This document shows, one piece after another, positions 17,660 to 26,577 of a DNA stretch of 64,000 bases. Every line of letters starts with the position of its first letter. Position 1 is the first letter of the stretch. The notes under the pieces were generated by a model. That model did no database searches. It was given only the letters and a program-made list of their open reading frames with translations, and was not told the DNA's origin. The translations under genes and the position numbers were made by a program. The DNA comes from Dyadobacter sp. CY347 (GTDB taxonomy: Bacteria > Bacteroidota > Bacteroidia > Cytophagales > Spirosomataceae). The stretch is taken from assembly GCF_021502655.1 (NCBI RefSeq), contig NZ_JAKFFT010000004.1:682001-746000 (forward strand), given 5' to 3'.

Positions 17660-19369
17660 TTAAACCAACATGCTCATCGGCTCTTCAAGCAGCTTTTTCA
17701 CTGTTAGCAAGAACTGAGCGCCTAATGCTCCGTCTACTACGCGGTGGTCAGCGGAAAGGGTTACCTTCATGATGTTTTGTGGATAAACCGTTCCATCTTC
17801 TTTGAAAGCTGCCACTTTCTTGATCGCGCCGATAGCCAGGATACATGAATCCGGCGGGTTAATGATTGCTGTGAATTCATCTACGCCAAACATTCCCAGG
17901 TTTGAGATCGAGAATGTGTTTCCTTCCCAATCCTTAGGCTGCAATTTTTTGTCTTTCGCTTTACCGGCAAGATCTTTCACTTCGCCAGAAATTGTTGACA
18001 ATGTTTTCTTATCAGCATCGCGGATTACCGGAACCAGCAAACCTTCGTCCACTGCCACCGCAACGCCGATATTTACGTAATTGTATCTTCTGATTTTATC
18101 GCCCAACCAAGCTGAGTTAACAGCAGGATGTTGCTTCAACGCCACTGCACATGCTTTGATCACCATATCATTGAAAGAGATCTTAGCAGGGCTCACCTCA
18201 TTCAGCTGCGGACGCAATGCCATTGCCTTATCCATGTTGATTTCCATGGTCACATAGAAGTGCGGCGCTGTAAACAAGCTGTCGCTCAATCTGCGTGCAA
18301 TGGTTTTACGCATTTGCGAGATTGGCGTGTCTGTGAAGTCACCATTTGCAGGCGCGCTTGTAGCAGCAGGCTGATCTGCTTTTGCAGCGGGTGCTGGGGC
18401 AGATGCCGCCTGAGCAGGAGCTTCGGTTTTCGCAGCAGCTGGTTTAAATTCGTCCACATCGCGTTTCACGATACGGCCATTGTCGCCACTACCGCCAACC
18501 TGGCTCAGGTCAATTCCTTTTTCGTCTGCAAGACGTTTTGCCAATGGTGAAGCCTTGATCCTGTCACCAGAATCAGCGACGGAAACTGATTGTTCAGCAC
18601 CATTTGAACCTGACTCAGCAGCAGGAGCCGCTTTGCCTTCGTCTGTTGCTTCAATGTTCTCCACTTCCGCACCGCCCTCGCCGTTTTCACGGGCAAGCAA
18701 TGCTTCCACATTAGCGCCCTCTTCACCAATGACAGCGATAATGCCGTCAACAGGAACAGATTCACCGTCTTTAATTCCAATATATAGAAGCGTTCCGTCT
18801 TCGTACGCTTCCAGTTCCATCGTTGCCTTGTCAGTTTCCACTTCGGCCAGGATGTCACCTGATTTCACTTTGTCTCCAACCTTTTTCTGCCAGCCAACCA
18901 ATGTTCCTTCCTCCATCGTGTCGCTCATCTTCGGCATTCTGACAACAACAGCATTGATTTTTTCGGCGGCGGCCGGAGCAGCTGGTGCCGGTTTTTTTGC
19001 CGGTTCAGGCGTAGCTGTTTCTACGGCAGGAGCAGCAGATTTTGGTTCCTCCTTAGCTGGTTCTTCAACGCTCGCTCCATTAGAAGCGCCATTAGAGGAA
19101 CCGCCTTCGAGCAGTGATTGATAGTCTTCGCCTTCGGAACCAACAACCGCCATAATGCCGTCTATCGGAACCGCATCGCCCTTGTTAACACCAATGTATA
19201 GAAGAGTGCCGTCATAATAGGACTCAAGATCCATTGTTGCCTTATCTGTTTCGACCTCAGCAATGATTTCACCTGATTTTATTTTATCGCCAACTTTTTT
19301 GTGCCATTCTGCGATAACACCTTCTTCCATGGTGTCGCTCATCTTGGGCATACGAATTACTTCTGCCAT
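17660..19369 (-). CDS. pdhC: Pyruvate dehydrogenase E2 (dihydrolipoyl acetyltransferase) with two lipoyl domains
   Basis: A 569-residue E2 subunit that transfers the acetyl group to CoA. Two lipoyl domains each carry the lipoylation site ETDKATM (Lys near residues 43 and 175), separated by Ala/Pro-rich linkers. A peripheral-subunit-binding domain follows (ASPLAKRLADEKGIDLSQV), then the catalytic domain ending in DHRVVDGALGAQFL with the active-site His and Asp. Two tandem lipoyl domains are typical of Bacteroidota E2. No E1 or E3 gene adjoins it. The name pdhC follows family usage; a branched-chain E2 is less likely given the domain plan. Confidence 0.93.
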   Translation of the reverse strand: MAEVIRMPKMSDTMEEGVIAEWHKKVGDKIKSGEIIAEVETDKATMDLESYYDGTLLYIGVNKGDAVPIDGIMAVVGSEGEDYQSLLEGGSSNGASNGASVEEPAKEEPKSAAPAVETATPEPAKKPAPAAPAAAEKINAVVVRMPKMSDTMEEGTLVGWQKKVGDKVKSGDILAEVETDKATMELEAYEDGTLLYIGIKDGESVPVDGIIAVIGEEGANVEALLARENGEGGAEVENIEATDEGKAAPAAESGSNGAEQSVSVADSGDRIKASPLAKRLADEKGIDLSQVGGSGDNGRIVKRDVDEFKPAAAKTEAPAQAASAPAPAAKADQPAATSAPANGDFTDTPISQMRKTIARRLSDSLFTAPHFYVTMEINMDKAMALRPQLNEVSPAKISFNDMVIKACAVALKQHPAVNSAWLGDKIRRYNYVNIGVAVAVDEGLLVPVIRDADKKTLSTISGEVKDLAGKAKDKKLQPKDWEGNTFSISNLGMFGVDEFTAIINPPDSCILAIGAIKKVAAFKEDGTVYPQNIMKVTLSADHRVVDGALGAQFLLTVKKLLEEPMSMLV

Positions 19370-19506
19370 ATCGCTTGTTAAGGTATTTTAGTTTCTTGGT
19401 CTAAAAATTAGAATTCAGTCAAAATTACAACAAAACGCGAATAGGTGTCGCCTTTCACGCCATAAAATTGACCAGGACAGCGCTCGGCTGAACAATTCCG
19501 GATTAA

Positions 19507-21294
19507 TCAATTGATTTTCAACACGGCCATAAATGCCTCCTGCGGAATTTCCACATTACCAACCTGACGCATGCGTTTTTTACCCTTTTTCTGCTTTTCC
19601 AAAAGCTTCCTTTTACGGGAAATATCACCGCCATAACATTTCGCCAAAACGTCTTTCCGCATCGCTTTCACTGTTTCACGCGCAATGATCTTCTGACCAA
19701 TTGCCGCCTGGATCGCAATTTCAAACATCTGGCGCGGGATCAGTTCTCTCAGTTTTTCACAAAGCTTTTTGCCCCATTCGTAGGATTTTGAACGGTGAAC
19801 GATGGCAGAAAGCGCATCAACAGGCTCGCCATTCAACATAACGTCCAGCTTCACCATATCCGATTCCTGGTAACCCGCCAGTTCATAGTCCAGAGACGCA
19901 TAACCGCGTGATATGGTTTTTAGTTTATCAAAGAAATCAAAAACCACCTCCGCAAGCGGAATAAGAAATTGTAGTTCAACGCGTTCCGAAGTCAGGTAAA
20001 CCTGGTTTTTCAGGATTCCACGTTTGTCCATACACAAGTTCAAAATCGCGCCGATGTAATCGGACTTCGTGATGATCTGTGCATTGATATATGGCTCCTC
20101 AATCGAATTAATGTGGTTAGGATCAGGCATTTCCGAAGGCGCGCTGATATTCAGTAATTGGTTTTTGGTGTTTAAAACACGGAACTGAACCGAAGGGACC
20201 GTCGTAATAACAGTCATGTCAAACTCACGTTCCAGACGTTCCTGAACGATCTCCATATGCAGCATCCCAAGGAATCCGCAACGGAACCCAAAGCCTAATG
20301 CCGCAGACGTTTCCGGTTCCCAAACCAGCGCTGCGTCATTCAGTTGCAGCTTTTCCATGGCTTCGCGAAGTTCTTCAAATTCGCTGGTGTCAACCGGATA
20401 AATCCCCGCAAAAACCATTGGCTTAACCTCTGAAAAACCAACGATTCCTTCACTTGCCGGTCTGTCAATGTGCGTGAATGTATCGCCTACTTTTACTTCC
20501 TTAGCGACCTTGATCCCTGAAATGAGGTAACCTACGTCGCCGCATTCTACCACTTGTTTGGGGATTTGCGCTAAGCCTAATGTTCCGATCTCGTCGGCAA
20601 TGTATTCTTTGCCCGTAGCCATGAATTTAACGCGGTCGCCTTTTCTGATCGTCCCGTTTTTAACCCGGAAAATAACTTCGATCCCGCGGTATGAATTAAA
20701 AACCGAGTCAAAGATCAATGCTTGCAACGGCGCTTTCGGATCGCCAACTGGTGCAGGGATTCGCTCAACGATCGCATCAAGAATTTCCTTAATCCCAATT
20801 CCTTCCTTACCACTCGCCGGAATAATGTCCTCACGCTCACAACCGAGCAGATCCACCATTTCATCTTTGATCTCCTCAGGCATAGCGCCAGGCAGATCTA
20901 CTTTATTCAAAACCGGAATGATCACCAGGTCATGGTTGATCGCCAGATATAAGTTGGAAATCGTCTGGGCTTCTGTTCCCTGCGATGCGTCCACGAGCAG
21001 CAATGCGCCTTCGCAAGCCGCAATGGAGCGCGAAACCTCGTATGAAAAGTCAACGTGGCCCGGCGTATCGATGAGGTTAAAAGTATATTCTTCTCCTTTG
21101 TAAGGATAAGTCATTTGGATAGCGTGGCTTTTGATCGTGATGCCGCGCTCGCGTTCCAGGTCCATGTTATCGAGTAACTGGGCCTGCATTTCGCGTTTGC
21201 TTACAGTATTTGTAAATTCCAGCAATCGGTCTGCCAGTGTGCTTTTCCCGTGGTCAATATGGGCAATAATGCAAAAATTACGGATTTTCTTCAT
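19507..21294 (-). CDS. lepA: Elongation factor 4 (LepA), ribosome back-translocating GTPase
   Basis: A 595-residue translational GTPase. G1 AHIDHGKST lies near the N terminus, G3 DTPGHVDF, G4 NKVDLPGA and the effector region [11 protein letters not shown] are all present. The C-terminal LepA-specific domain ends in [27 protein letters not shown], diagnostic for EF4 against EF-G or TypA. Full length. It is a single-gene unit between E2 (138 bp gap) and the zinc dehydrogenase (138 bp gap). Confidence 0.97.
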   Translation of the reverse strand: MKKIRNFCIIAHIDHGKSTLADRLLEFTNTVSKREMQAQLLDNMDLERERGITIKSHAIQMTYPYKGEEYTFNLIDTPGHVDFSYEVSRSIAACEGALLLVDASQGTEAQTISNLYLAINHDLVIIPVLNKVDLPGAMPEEIKDEMVDLLGCEREDIIPASGKEGIGIKEILDAIVERIPAPVGDPKAPLQALIFDSVFNSYRGIEVIFRVKNGTIRKGDRVKFMATGKEYIADEIGTLGLAQIPKQVVECGDVGYLISGIKVAKEVKVGDTFTHIDRPASEGIVGFSEVKPMVFAGIYPVDTSEFEELREAMEKLQLNDAALVWEPETSAALGFGFRCGFLGMLHMEIVQERLEREFDMTVITTVPSVQFRVLNTKNQLLNISAPSEMPDPNHINSIEEPYINAQIITKSDYIGAILNLCMDKRGILKNQVYLTSERVELQFLIPLAEVVFDFFDKLKTISRGYASLDYELAGYQESDMVKLDVMLNGEPVDALSAIVHRSKSYEWGKKLCEKLRELIPRQMFEIAIQAAIGQKIIARETVKAMRKDVLAKCYGGDISRKRKLLEKQKKGKKRMRQVGNVEIPQEAFMAVLKIN

Positions 21295-21431
21295 GAAAGT
21301 AGTTACTGTTCCAATGTTTGGCTCGTAAAAGTCTGAGGCAAAACACCTGCAAAATTACGAGGGTAATTAATATTTCAACAGCTTTTCTCATTGAAGTTCA
21401 AACTTAGCACAAATAGCCGCCCGAAAATGAC

Positions 21432-22448
21432 TCAATTCACAGAGACCATCGCCTTAATAACACCATTGGCAGGATCAAGCCAGCCTTCAAATTCATCCTT
21501 AACCTGACCAAAAGTCACGCGATGTGTAATGTATGTGGTGGGATCAATAAACCCGTTTTTCATACTGCTGATCACATGTTCAAAATCGGCCCGGGTTGCA
21601 TTCCGGCTGCTCATTAAAGTGGCTTCGCGCTTGTGAAATTCCGGGTGACTGAAACTGATCTCCCCTTTTTGCAGGCCAACGAGCACATATCTTCCGCCAT
21701 GCGCGAGATAACTGAATGCTGTGTTTATCGCTCTCAAATTGCCGGTCGCATCCACAATCACCGTCGGCATGTCGCCATTCGTGATCTGCATTAATCTTTC
21801 CAAAACATTGTCATTCAATGCGTTAATCGTGTGCGCAACGCCTAGTTTTTCGCGGCAAAAGGCCAATCTTCCATCATTAATGTCCAGCGCGATGACATTT
21901 GCTCCGGCAATGCGTGCAAACTCCATCGTTCCAAGTCCAATCGGGCCGGCACCAACGACCAGCACTGTTTCATTTTGCTCCACATTGGCACGCCTGATCC
22001 CGTGCGCGCCAATCGATAGCATTTCGACCAGCGCCAGTTCGTCAAAACTCAGACCATTTCCATGTACAAGTGCGTAGGAGGGAACCGATAAATATTCCGA
22101 CATTCCGCCATCGATATGGACGCCTGAAACGCGGATGCTGGTGCAGCAGTTGGGCTTGTTGTTTCGGCAGGCAATGCATTTTCCGCAATTGAAATAAGGA
22201 ATAAAAGTAACCGCTTCACCCACGGAAAATCCCGGCGCTCCGTCCGTTTCGACAATTTCACCTGCCAGTTCATGACCGAGAATACGCGGATAATTAAAGA
22301 AAGGCTGCGTTCCTTCAAATGCATGCAGATCCGTCCCGCATATGCCGATCCTTTTGATCTTTATAATGGTATTTCCCGGGGTTAATGCTGGTTTTTCTGC
22401 CTGCTGATAGGCAAATTCCCCGGGTGTTGTACAAACCAAAACCTCCAT
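21432..22448 (-). CDS. Zinc-dependent medium-chain alcohol/sugar dehydrogenase
   Basis: A 338-residue MDR-family dehydrogenase. Catalytic zinc ligands are in GICGTDLHAF and GHELAGEIV. A structural-zinc lobe of four cysteines is present in CGKCIACRNNKPNCC. The Rossmann motif VGAGPIGLG is followed by the NAD-selecting Asp in ALDIND. It lies in a three-gene minus-strand group with an SDR and an L-fucose permease-like transporter, so it probably oxidises a sugar acid or alcohol in a fucose/galactonate-type pathway. That role is inferred from context. Confidence 0.86.
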   Translation of the reverse strand: MEVLVCTTPGEFAYQQAEKPALTPGNTIIKIKRIGICGTDLHAFEGTQPFFNYPRILGHELAGEIVETDGAPGFSVGEAVTFIPYFNCGKCIACRNNKPNCCTSIRVSGVHIDGGMSEYLSVPSYALVHGNGLSFDELALVEMLSIGAHGIRRANVEQNETVLVVGAGPIGLGTMEFARIAGANVIALDINDGRLAFCREKLGVAHTINALNDNVLERLMQITNGDMPTVIVDATGNLRAINTAFSYLAHGGRYVLVGLQKGEISFSHPEFHKREATLMSSRNATRADFEHVISSMKNGFIDPTTYITHRVTFGQVKDEFEGWLDPANGVIKAMVSVN

Positions 22449-22487
22449 AGTTGAATGGAATTAATTTAATTTTAGATGTTGAGAATG

Positions 22488-23276
22488 TTAAGAATTAGCC
22501 AGCGCACGGTCGAGGTGCACATAGCCGCCGTCCACATAAATCAGCTGACCCGTTGTATGGCTTGAACGTTGCGACAGCAGGAAAACGGTCATGTTGGCGA
22601 TTTCTTCGGCCGTCGTCATCCGGTTTTCCAATGGAATATGCGCCGTGATCGAAGCCAATTTTTCCTGCGGATTAGGCAATGTTTCAATCCATTTTTCATA
22701 AAGCGGCGTCCAGCATTCAGCCACAATCACCGAATTGACGCGGATGCCATATTTCAGGAGTTCTACCGCCCATTCGCGGGTAAGCGCATTGCGCCCGCCA
22801 TTGGATGCAGCATAGGCAGATGTGCCTCCCTGGCCCGTATCCGCCGTTTTTGAACTGATATTCACTATTGAACCTTTGGAAGCTTTGAGCGCCGGCAACG
22901 CATATTGTGCCATCAGATAATAATGCACAACATTCTTATGCAGGGACGCCATAAACGCCTCATAGTTACCATTTTCCAGCCCAACTCCATCATTCACACC
23001 CGCATTGTTGACCAGTCCGTCGATACGGCCGAATTTTTCCAAAACCGCCGCCACAGCCTGCTCACAAGCTTCCGGCCTGGTCAGCTCCGCAACCACCTGA
23101 AATGCGGAAATGCCTTTGGCTGAAAGTTCGTCAACCACTTTTTGGTTATCTTCAGCATTGCGGCCGACAATCACCGGAATGGCACCCTCGTTGCCCAGCA
23201 CATGCACAATGCCTTCGCCAATCCCTTTTGCGCCACCTGTTACGATAACGACTTTATCTTTCAATTGTAAATCCAT
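22488..23276 (-). CDS. SDR oxidoreductase, L-fucose dehydrogenase-like, with Asn in place of the catalytic Lys
   Basis: A 262-residue classical SDR. The cofactor loop is TGGAKGIGEG, NNAG is intact (VNNAGVNDG), and the Ser is in NISSKTA. The YxxxK motif reads Y155-A-A-S-N159: the catalytic Lys codon is AAT (Asn) at 22800-22802. The surrounding segment (GRNALTREWAVELLKYGIRVN) resembles L-fucose dehydrogenases of Bacteroidota, and I believe relatives share this substitution, but I cannot verify that here. The ATG at 23276 is preferred over one six codons earlier. Together with the FucP-like permease it suggests non-phosphorylative fucose oxidation. Confidence 0.85.
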   Translation of the reverse strand: MDLQLKDKVVIVTGGAKGIGEGIVHVLGNEGAIPVIVGRNAEDNQKVVDELSAKGISAFQVVAELTRPEACEQAVAAVLEKFGRIDGLVNNAGVNDGVGLENGNYEAFMASLHKNVVHYYLMAQYALPALKASKGSIVNISSKTADTGQGGTSAYAASNGGRNALTREWAVELLKYGIRVNSVIVAECWTPLYEKWIETLPNPQEKLASITAHIPLENRMTTAEEIANMTVFLLSQRSSHTTGQLIYVDGGYVHLDRALANS

Positions 23277-23309
23277 AATAGAGAATGTTAACAAAATTGC
23301 GGACGACTT

Positions 23310-24563
23310 TTAATGGGAAGCACCCAGCGTCACGTGTTTAATTGAGTTGTTTTTGATTGCAAAATAAAGGACCACCAGGAAACAAACCGCCGGAACAATG
23401 TAGGCTGTTTGGATAGATGAAACATCAGAAACCTGACCCATTATCACCGGAAAAATGGCCCCGCCAACGATAGACATAATAACCAGCGATGACCCGATCT
23501 TGGTTTTTTCCCCAAGGCCACGGATACTAAGTGCAAAAATCGTCGGGAACATGATAGACATGAAAAATTGCACGCCTACCAATGCATAAACCGCCATCAT
23601 GCCTTCCGTAACAACGGCCAGGATAAGCAATGCTACATTAATAATGCTGTAAAGCGCCAACAGACGCGGCGGAGCAACAAATCGCATGAGGTAAGTGCCG
23701 ATAAACCGTCCGATCATAAAGCTCAGAAACGCTCCAGATAGCACATACGCGGCCGTTTTTTCATCAATCCCGGCCACTTTATCCGAAAAACGAATGAAGA
23801 AACTGCTGATACAAACCTGCGCGCCAACATAGAAAAACTGTGCGATAACACCCAAAATAAGGTTTTTTTCTGACCAGATTGAGCCGCTGATCTTACCGCT
23901 GTAGTCCGTCTCTTCCTGGATTTCGGGCAATTGCGTGCGCCAGATCATGACCGCAACCAGCAAAACCACAATTCCAATAACCAGAAAAGGAATTTGAACC
24001 GAAGAAGCCTCGGCATTGAGATAACTGTTTAGCTGATCCGCAGACATGGATTGCTCTTCCTGCTCAGACAGTGTTTTGCCTGAAAGAATAAAAGTCCCAC
24101 CCATTAACGGCGCTAAAAACGCGGCCAGACCATTAAATGACTGCGCAAAATTGAGCCGCTGTGTAGCCGATTCACTGTCGCCCAAAACGGTAATGTATGG
24201 ATTCGCAGCCGTTTCCAGCAATGTTAAGCCGCTGGCAATGACAAATAATGCAAACAGGAAAAAGCCGAAATGCCTCATTTCGGCAGCCGGATAAAATAGG
24301 AATGTGCCGAACGCAAACAGAAGCAGCCCCAATGTGATCCCCGCTTTGTACCCGAACTTTTTCATAAAAAGCCCTGCCGGTAAGGCAATCAAAAAGTAAG
24401 CGATATAAGAAGCTGAGTCGATGAGCGCTGATTGAAAGTCACTGAGCTGACAAGCTTTCTTTAAATGTGGGATGAGGATCGGGTTGAGATTCAGGGCAAA
24501 ACCCCAAAGGAAAAACAGAGAAGTGATTAAAATGATAGCCAGCCGCGTTTTACGATCGGTCAT
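23310..24563 (-). CDS. fucP: FucP-like sugar:H+ symporter (MFS)
   Basis: A 417-residue major-facilitator transporter with about 12 hydrophobic segments. It starts MTDRKTRLAIILITSLFFLWG and contains ANPYITVLGD and LNFAQSFNGLAAFLAPLMGG, motifs typical of L-fucose:proton symporters and the wider 'sugar MFS transporter' group. A closely related family carries glucose/galactose, so the substrate is probable rather than certain. It is the first gene of the fucose group; the SDR follows after 33 bp. Confidence 0.85.
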   Translation of the reverse strand: MTDRKTRLAIILITSLFFLWGFALNLNPILIPHLKKACQLSDFQSALIDSASYIAYFLIALPAGLFMKKFGYKAGITLGLLLFAFGTFLFYPAAEMRHFGFFLFALFVIASGLTLLETAANPYITVLGDSESATQRLNFAQSFNGLAAFLAPLMGGTFILSGKTLSEQEEQSMSADQLNSYLNAEASSVQIPFLVIGIVVLLVAVMIWRTQLPEIQEETDYSGKISGSIWSEKNLILGVIAQFFYVGAQVCISSFFIRFSDKVAGIDEKTAAYVLSGAFLSFMIGRFIGTYLMRFVAPPRLLALYSIINVALLILAVVTEGMMAVYALVGVQFFMSIMFPTIFALSIRGLGEKTKIGSSLVIMSIVGGAIFPVIMGQVSDVSSIQTAYIVPAVCFLVVLYFAIKNNSIKHVTLGASH

Positions 24564-24663
24564 AGAGGTCCGTAGTTAGTAATTAATAACAAGATATAGT
24601 AACGTCGCTTCGCCGCGTATCTACTTGACCAGGGTCGAATTCTTTTGGCAATTTATGATCCAA

Positions 24664-25413
24664 TCAAATATTCAGCAACCTTAGCAGGACATCTCTTTTT
24701 CTACGCGATACGTCTATCCTTGTTCCGTCGGAAAGCACTACGAAATCATTGCCATTGGAAGTGCGTATAATGTGCTCAGCGTTAACCAGGTGGGATTTAT
24801 GAGTGCGAATGAATTTGAATTGTTCAAGAATGCATTCAAAATATTTGAGCGTTTTGGTGGCGATAAAAGGTTTTGCATGATCGGTGAAATAGATAACCGA
24901 GTAGTTACGGTCCGACTCGATGCGGATGATCTCGGCAAGCAGAAAAAAGAAAACCCCTTTGGAAGAACTGACTGCCAGCCTGAATTCCTTCACGTCTTTC
25001 TTCTCAACACTGCTGATGAAATTTTCATATGTTTTCAGCCTTTTGGGCTTCGTTTTGCGAATGGTAAGATAGCGTTGTATGGCTGCAACCAATTCTTTCG
25101 GATCAATGGGTTTCATCAGATAATCCAGCGGATTGAACCGGAGTGCCTGAATGGCATATTTTGTATTATGGGTTGTGAAAATGACGTCAAACTGCGGATT
25201 TTTTAAGGTTATCAGCAGCTGAAAACCATTTTGATAAGACATTTCTATATTCAGAAAGGCAATATCCGGCTCAAAATCCATCAATATGTCCCGCGCTTTT
25301 GCTGCTGAGGCGGCAAAGCGTATTTCCGATATTTCAGGGACGAACTCGATGATCAGCCGATGCAGGAACCTCCGTGCCTTCTGTTCATCATCAACAATTA
25401 AAACTTTGATCAT
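24664..25413 (-). CDS. LytTR-family response regulator with an Asn at the phospho-acceptor site
   Basis: A 249-residue protein with an N-terminal receiver domain and a C-terminal LytTR DNA-binding domain (FIRTHKSHLVNAEHI, LSDGTRIDVSRRKRD). The receiver keeps the acid pocket (IVDDE), the Thr (FTTHNT) and the Lys-Pro switch (YLMKPID). The usual FLDIEMP phospho-site reads FLNIEMSYQNG, with Asn55 encoded by AAT at 25249-25251. It should therefore not be phosphorylated in the normal way. There is no adjacent LytS-type kinase. An upstream in-frame start would add 17 residues, but the ATG at 25413 fits the domain start. Confidence 0.88.
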   Translation of the reverse strand: MIKVLIVDDEQKARRFLHRLIIEFVPEISEIRFAASAAKARDILMDFEPDIAFLNIEMSYQNGFQLLITLKNPQFDVIFTTHNTKYAIQALRFNPLDYLMKPIDPKELVAAIQRYLTIRKTKPKRLKTYENFISSVEKKDVKEFRLAVSSSKGVFFFLLAEIIRIESDRNYSVIYFTDHAKPFIATKTLKYFECILEQFKFIRTHKSHLVNAEHIIRTSNGNDFVVLSDGTRIDVSRRKRDVLLRLLNI

Positions 25414-25535
25414 ACCAGGCGCGCGAGGCACTTTAATGCAAAGCCTATTGCAATTTTCTCGCATTCCAAAGTATTGGTTATTGAGAAAAGGGCGCCTTTC
25501 GGATGTGCAAACGGCCGCTATGGTTGATTCATAGG

Positions 25536-26558
25536 CTAATGTTCAGCCCCGTATTCCAAAGGTTTTTTCTGAAAACTGTAAATCAGGTAAAATAATGCAG
25601 GCAGAATAAAGACGCTGCCGATCAGTAATGCAAGCGCGAGAGCTTCCATGGTTTTTTCCTGGCCGCTGTGTTCCAGAAGCGACAAATATCCTCCTCCTTT
25701 CAAGATCACAATGTTTGGGAAGTGCTTGTAAGTGGTTGTGAGCAAGATCATTGTAACCTGGAAGCCGGCAAGCGGTCGGAGTAATGTAAGCCTGCCCTGG
25801 TAAAGCAGCGACCACATCCAGACAAGTGAAAGCGTAGCCGAAACAATGGCGATCCGCCCGACCCAATTACCAAAAACCCAGTCGATTAATGGAATGTGCT
25901 CAATATAAGCGGCAACGAAAACAAGCATACCGCAAATGACGGCGGCAATGTTAAAAAACTGCGCCTTGTGCGCAAATCGCAGCCGGTCCTGATCATTATC
26001 CGTTTCACCGATCAGATAAACGGAAGCCAGGAAGCCGCAGATCGCAACGGTGAACATGCCCACCGAAACCGCAAACCAATGCAGCCAGCTGAAAATGTAA
26101 GCCGAAAGAAATGTGTCGGCCTGCGGATCAATGTGCCCCGAAACTGCACTTCCTGCAATGATGCCCAGGAATAGGGGCGTTATGAAGCTCGAAACAGCGA
26201 AGATCGTGTTATATAAATACTGCATATCATCCACAACCGCATCGTAATGTCTGAATGTAAAGGCAGTTCCGCGTGCTATAATGCCCAAAAGCATAATAGT
26301 AAGCGGGATATGCAAGTGTACCGACATGGTTGAATAAATAACCGGAAAACCTACAAACAGGATCACAATGGCAATGATCAGCCACATATGGTTCGCTTCC
26401 CAGATCGGCCCGATGGCGCCGTATAATGTTCTGCGGGTCACTGCTTTATTTTTCCTTGACGTGAAAAGCTCAATGATCCCCGCGCCATAATCCGCACCGC
26501 CCAGCAGGAGGTAAAGGAGGATGGAAGTCCAGAGGAAAGTGATGACTATGTAGAGCAT
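25536..26558 (-). CDS. cydB: Cytochrome bd ubiquinol oxidase subunit II
   Basis: A 340-residue polytopic subunit of the high-affinity terminal oxidase. It has the family N terminus (ILLYLLLGGADYGAGIIEL), the segment GPIWEANHMWLI conserved in CydB, and about eight TM helices. It follows cydA by 19 bp. No CydX-like micropeptide was recognised after it. Confidence 0.93.
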   Translation of the reverse strand: MLYIVITFLWTSILLYLLLGGADYGAGIIELFTSRKNKAVTRRTLYGAIGPIWEANHMWLIIAIVILFVGFPVIYSTMSVHLHIPLTIMLLGIIARGTAFTFRHYDAVVDDMQYLYNTIFAVSSFITPLFLGIIAGSAVSGHIDPQADTFLSAYIFSWLHWFAVSVGMFTVAICGFLASVYLIGETDNDQDRLRFAHKAQFFNIAAVICGMLVFVAAYIEHIPLIDWVFGNWVGRIAIVSATLSLVWMWSLLYQGRLTLLRPLAGFQVTMILLTTTYKHFPNIVILKGGGYLSLLEHSGQEKTMEALALALLIGSVFILPALFYLIYSFQKKPLEYGAEH

Positions 26559-26577
26559 GTGTTAATTTTTAATGATG

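Noticed and set aside
18480..19121. 213-codon open frame antisense to the E2 gene
   Set aside because: It is a shadow of the Ala/Pro/Glu-rich E2 linkers; the sense frame encodes recognised lipoyl and catalytic domains.
20558..21103. 181-codon open frame antisense to lepA
   Set aside because: The opposite strand encodes conserved EF4 G-domain motifs, and this translation has no recognisable domain.
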